This document shows positions 41,207 through 42,451 of a DNA stretch of 42,451 nucleotides, piece by piece. Origin of the DNA: Acidobacteriota bacterium (GTDB lineage: Bacteria; Acidobacteriota; Terriglobia; Acidiferrales; UBA7541); assembly GCA_021324935.1 (NCBI GenBank), contig JAJPIE010000047.1, positions 1 through 42,451 of the forward strand. Reading direction: 5' to 3'. Position 1 is the first letter of the stretch. Each line of letters starts with the position of its first letter. Under the pieces are notes generated by a model, which made no database searches, had not been told where the DNA came from, and saw only the letters and a program-made list of their open reading frames with translations. The translations under genes and the position numbers were made by a program.

Positions 41207-42293
41207 TATGTTTGGCGAGGTGGTTGACGAGGTAGTCGGAAACTTGGGCGGTGGTGTGGGAGCCGCCGAGGTCGGGGGTGGTGCAGTTGTCGTTGAGGGC
41301 GGACTTGACGGCGTTTTTGAGCGCGTGGGCTTCGTCGTTCCAGCCGAGAAATTCCATCATGAGGCCGGAAGTGAGGACGGCGCCGAAAGGGTTGGCAATT
41401 CCCTTCCCGGCGATATTGGGCGCCGAGCCGTGGACGGGCTCGAAGAGCGAGGTGCGGCCGGGGTGGATGTTGCCGGAGGGGGCGAGGCCGAGGCCGCCGG
41501 CGAGTTGCGCGGCGAGGTCGCTAATGATGTCGCCGAAGAGATTGTTGGTGACGATGACGTCGAACTGGCGGGGCTCGCGGACGAGCTCCATGGCCAGTGT
41601 GTCGATGAATAGATGGCGGGAATCGATGGCGGGATAGTCGGCGCGGACGGATTGGAAGACGCGCTGCCAGAGGTTGCCCGCGTAGGTCATGGCGTTGGAT
41701 TTGTCGGACATGCAAACGCGCTTGAGGTTGTGCGCGCGCGCGTATTCAAAGGCGTGGCGGATGATGCGCTCGACGCCCTTGCGGGAGTTGACATCTTCCT
41801 GGACGGCGATTTCGTCGGGCGTGTCTTTTTTGTAGAAGCCGCCGACGCCGACGTAGAGGCCTTCGGTGTTTTCCCGGAAGACCATGAGGCGGATGTCGTC
41901 AAGCGTGACATCGCGGAGCGGCGTATAGCGCGTGTGGAGGAGTTCGGTGGGGCGGGCGTTGACGAAGAGATCGAGCTTGAAACGCAAGCCAAGGAGAATG
42001 TCGGCGGCGTGTTGATTGGAAGGCACGCGGGGATCGCCGAGCGCGCCGAAGAGAATGGCGTCGAAGTGGTCACGAAGCATTTCGACAGCGCCGGCGGGGA
42101 GGGTGACGTTTTCGCGGAGATATTTGTCGGCGCCCCAGTCGAAGTCCACGAATTCGATCGGACGGCGATGCTTCGCCGTGGCGGCCTGGATGCATTTCAC
42201 GGCGACGGGGATGACTTCCTTGCCGATGCCGTCGCCGGGAATAACCGCGATACGGGCTTGGGGACCGCCGTTGCGAAGGGGAATGTTGGTCAC
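41202..42293 (-). CDS. Isocitrate/isopropylmalate-family dehydrogenase
   Basis: 363 residues from GTG 42293 (GGAG upstream). It shows VIPGDGIGKEVIP, FRENTEGLYVGVG, the Lys/Asp site in DVIVTNNLFGDIISDLAAQL and LFEPVHGSAPNIAGKGIANP, the hallmark of NAD(P)-dependent beta-decarboxylating dehydrogenases. GALGDPRVPSNQ resembles the tartrate/D-malate dehydrogenase branch as much as 3-isopropylmalate dehydrogenase, so substrate and symbol are left open. No leu genes are adjacent. The last codons (AKHM, TAG) run into a REP-like hairpin that supplies the stop. Confidence 0.85.
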   Translation of the reverse strand: MTNIPLRNGGPQARIAVIPGDGIGKEVIPVAVKCIQAATAKHRRPIEFVDFDWGADKYLRENVTLPAGAVEMLRDHFDAILFGALGDPRVPSNQHAADILLGLRFKLDLFVNARPTELLHTRYTPLRDVTLDDIRLMVFRENTEGLYVGVGGFYKKDTPDEIAVQEDVNSRKGVERIIRHAFEYARAHNLKRVCMSDKSNAMTYAGNLWQRVFQSVRADYPAIDSRHLFIDTLAMELVREPRQFDVIVTNNLFGDIISDLAAQLAGGLGLAPSGNIHPGRTSLFEPVHGSAPNIAGKGIANPFGAVLTSGLMMEFLGWNDEAHALKNAVKSALNDNCTTPDLGGSHTTAQVSDYLVNHLAKHM

Positions 42294-42370
42294 GGGAGAT
42301 GCTCCGATGGGTGTGTGCGTTGCGGTGGTACGGTAGCACGGCAGAGCGGGTGTGGGCCAGAAGGAGAGTG

Positions 42371-42402
42371 TAGCTTTTAGCTGCTAGCCGTTAGCTGTTG
42401 GC
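42371..42402. repeat. Heptamer tandem array (TAGCNNN)
   Basis: TAGCTTT, TAGCTGC, TAGCCGT, TAGCTGT, TGGC: four and a half units in exact 7-base phase, upstream of the dehydrogenase gene. Confidence 0.75.
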
Positions 42403-42413
42403 AAGAGGAAGGG

Positions 42414-42451
42414 GAAGAGGAAGAAAAAGAAAGAAAGAAAGAAAGAAAGAA
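42414..42451. repeat. GAAA microsatellite at window end
   Basis: Purine-only run that becomes a regular AAAG tetramer repeat to the last base. A simple repeat like this is a common place for an assembly to stop. Confidence 0.85.

Overview
The window is high-GC DNA from a Gram-negative, diderm bacterium. It most resembles Acidobacteriota (Terriglobia/Acidobacteriales-like); this is inferred from family content, not from a database search. The grounds are a TonB-dependent receptor with an N-terminal carboxypeptidase-regulatory domain, several PilZ proteins, a single-ORF LptF/LptG permease fusion, acidobacterial-type conserved hypothetical families, and intergenic DNA full of short palindromic and tandem repeats. 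The window ends in a GAAA microsatellite, which would suit a contig end.

Layout. 0-0.4 kb: a broken DUF433 antitoxin-like gene and a doubtful ORF. 0.4-4.1 kb: a TonB-type energy transducer with an N-terminal PilZ-like domain, and a secreted amidohydrolase. 4.3-11.1 kb: small zinc-ribbon and membrane proteins, a TraB/DUF5694-like secreted protein, a CBS-domain protein with a small zinc protein, an acidobacterial hypothetical, a tandem-ACT regulator, an Rdx/SelW-like protein, and a two-gene unit with a beta-helix lipoprotein. 11.5-18.5 kb: cupin, Tat-exported polysaccharide deacetylase, GH57 glycosidase, fused LptF-LptG, and a canonical PilZ protein. 18.8-25.2 kb: a TrmJ-like RNA methyltransferase, a YdeI-like protein, a DUF2846-like protein, a non-canonical PilZ gene overlapped by a tiny membrane ORF, a frameshifted DUF4034-like gene, another PilZ gene, an Asp-nucleophile alpha/beta hydrolase, and remnants of a multiheme cytochrome and an outer-membrane barrel. 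25.4-30.6 kb: an M13 peptidase with a C-terminal frameshift, a small membrane protein and a TonB-dependent receptor. 30.7-38.6 kb: ppdK, glyS, glyQ and recO, all on the minus strand. 38.9-42.3 kb: rhomboid protease, a cupredoxin-like membrane-anchored protein, and an isocitrate/isopropylmalate-family dehydrogenase.

The most unusual content is non-coding. Five near-identical copies of a perfect or near-perfect 22-bp palindrome (half-site AAATGTCGGCG) with a conserved 20-nt tail occupy every spacer of the ppdK-glyS-glyQ-recO block. A half copy abuts the recO start codon and a tail-only copy lies near 40.9 kb. They are mixed with at least five copies of a 25-nt REP-like hairpin with a TGTAG/TGTAA head, one of which supplies the stop codon of the last gene, and with two copies of a longer composite repeat. 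Heptamer and octamer tandem arrays of different sequence fill other spacers. The + strand also changes from C-rich to G-rich at about 28-31 kb regardless of gene direction, a skew switch of the kind seen at replication origins or inversion joints.

How the genes fit together: the TonB-like protein, TonB-dependent receptor, LptFG, beta-helix lipoprotein, GH57 enzyme and deacetylase all concern the envelope and polysaccharides. The PilZ proteins suggest c-di-GMP input. The glyQS, recO and ppdK genes are housekeeping.
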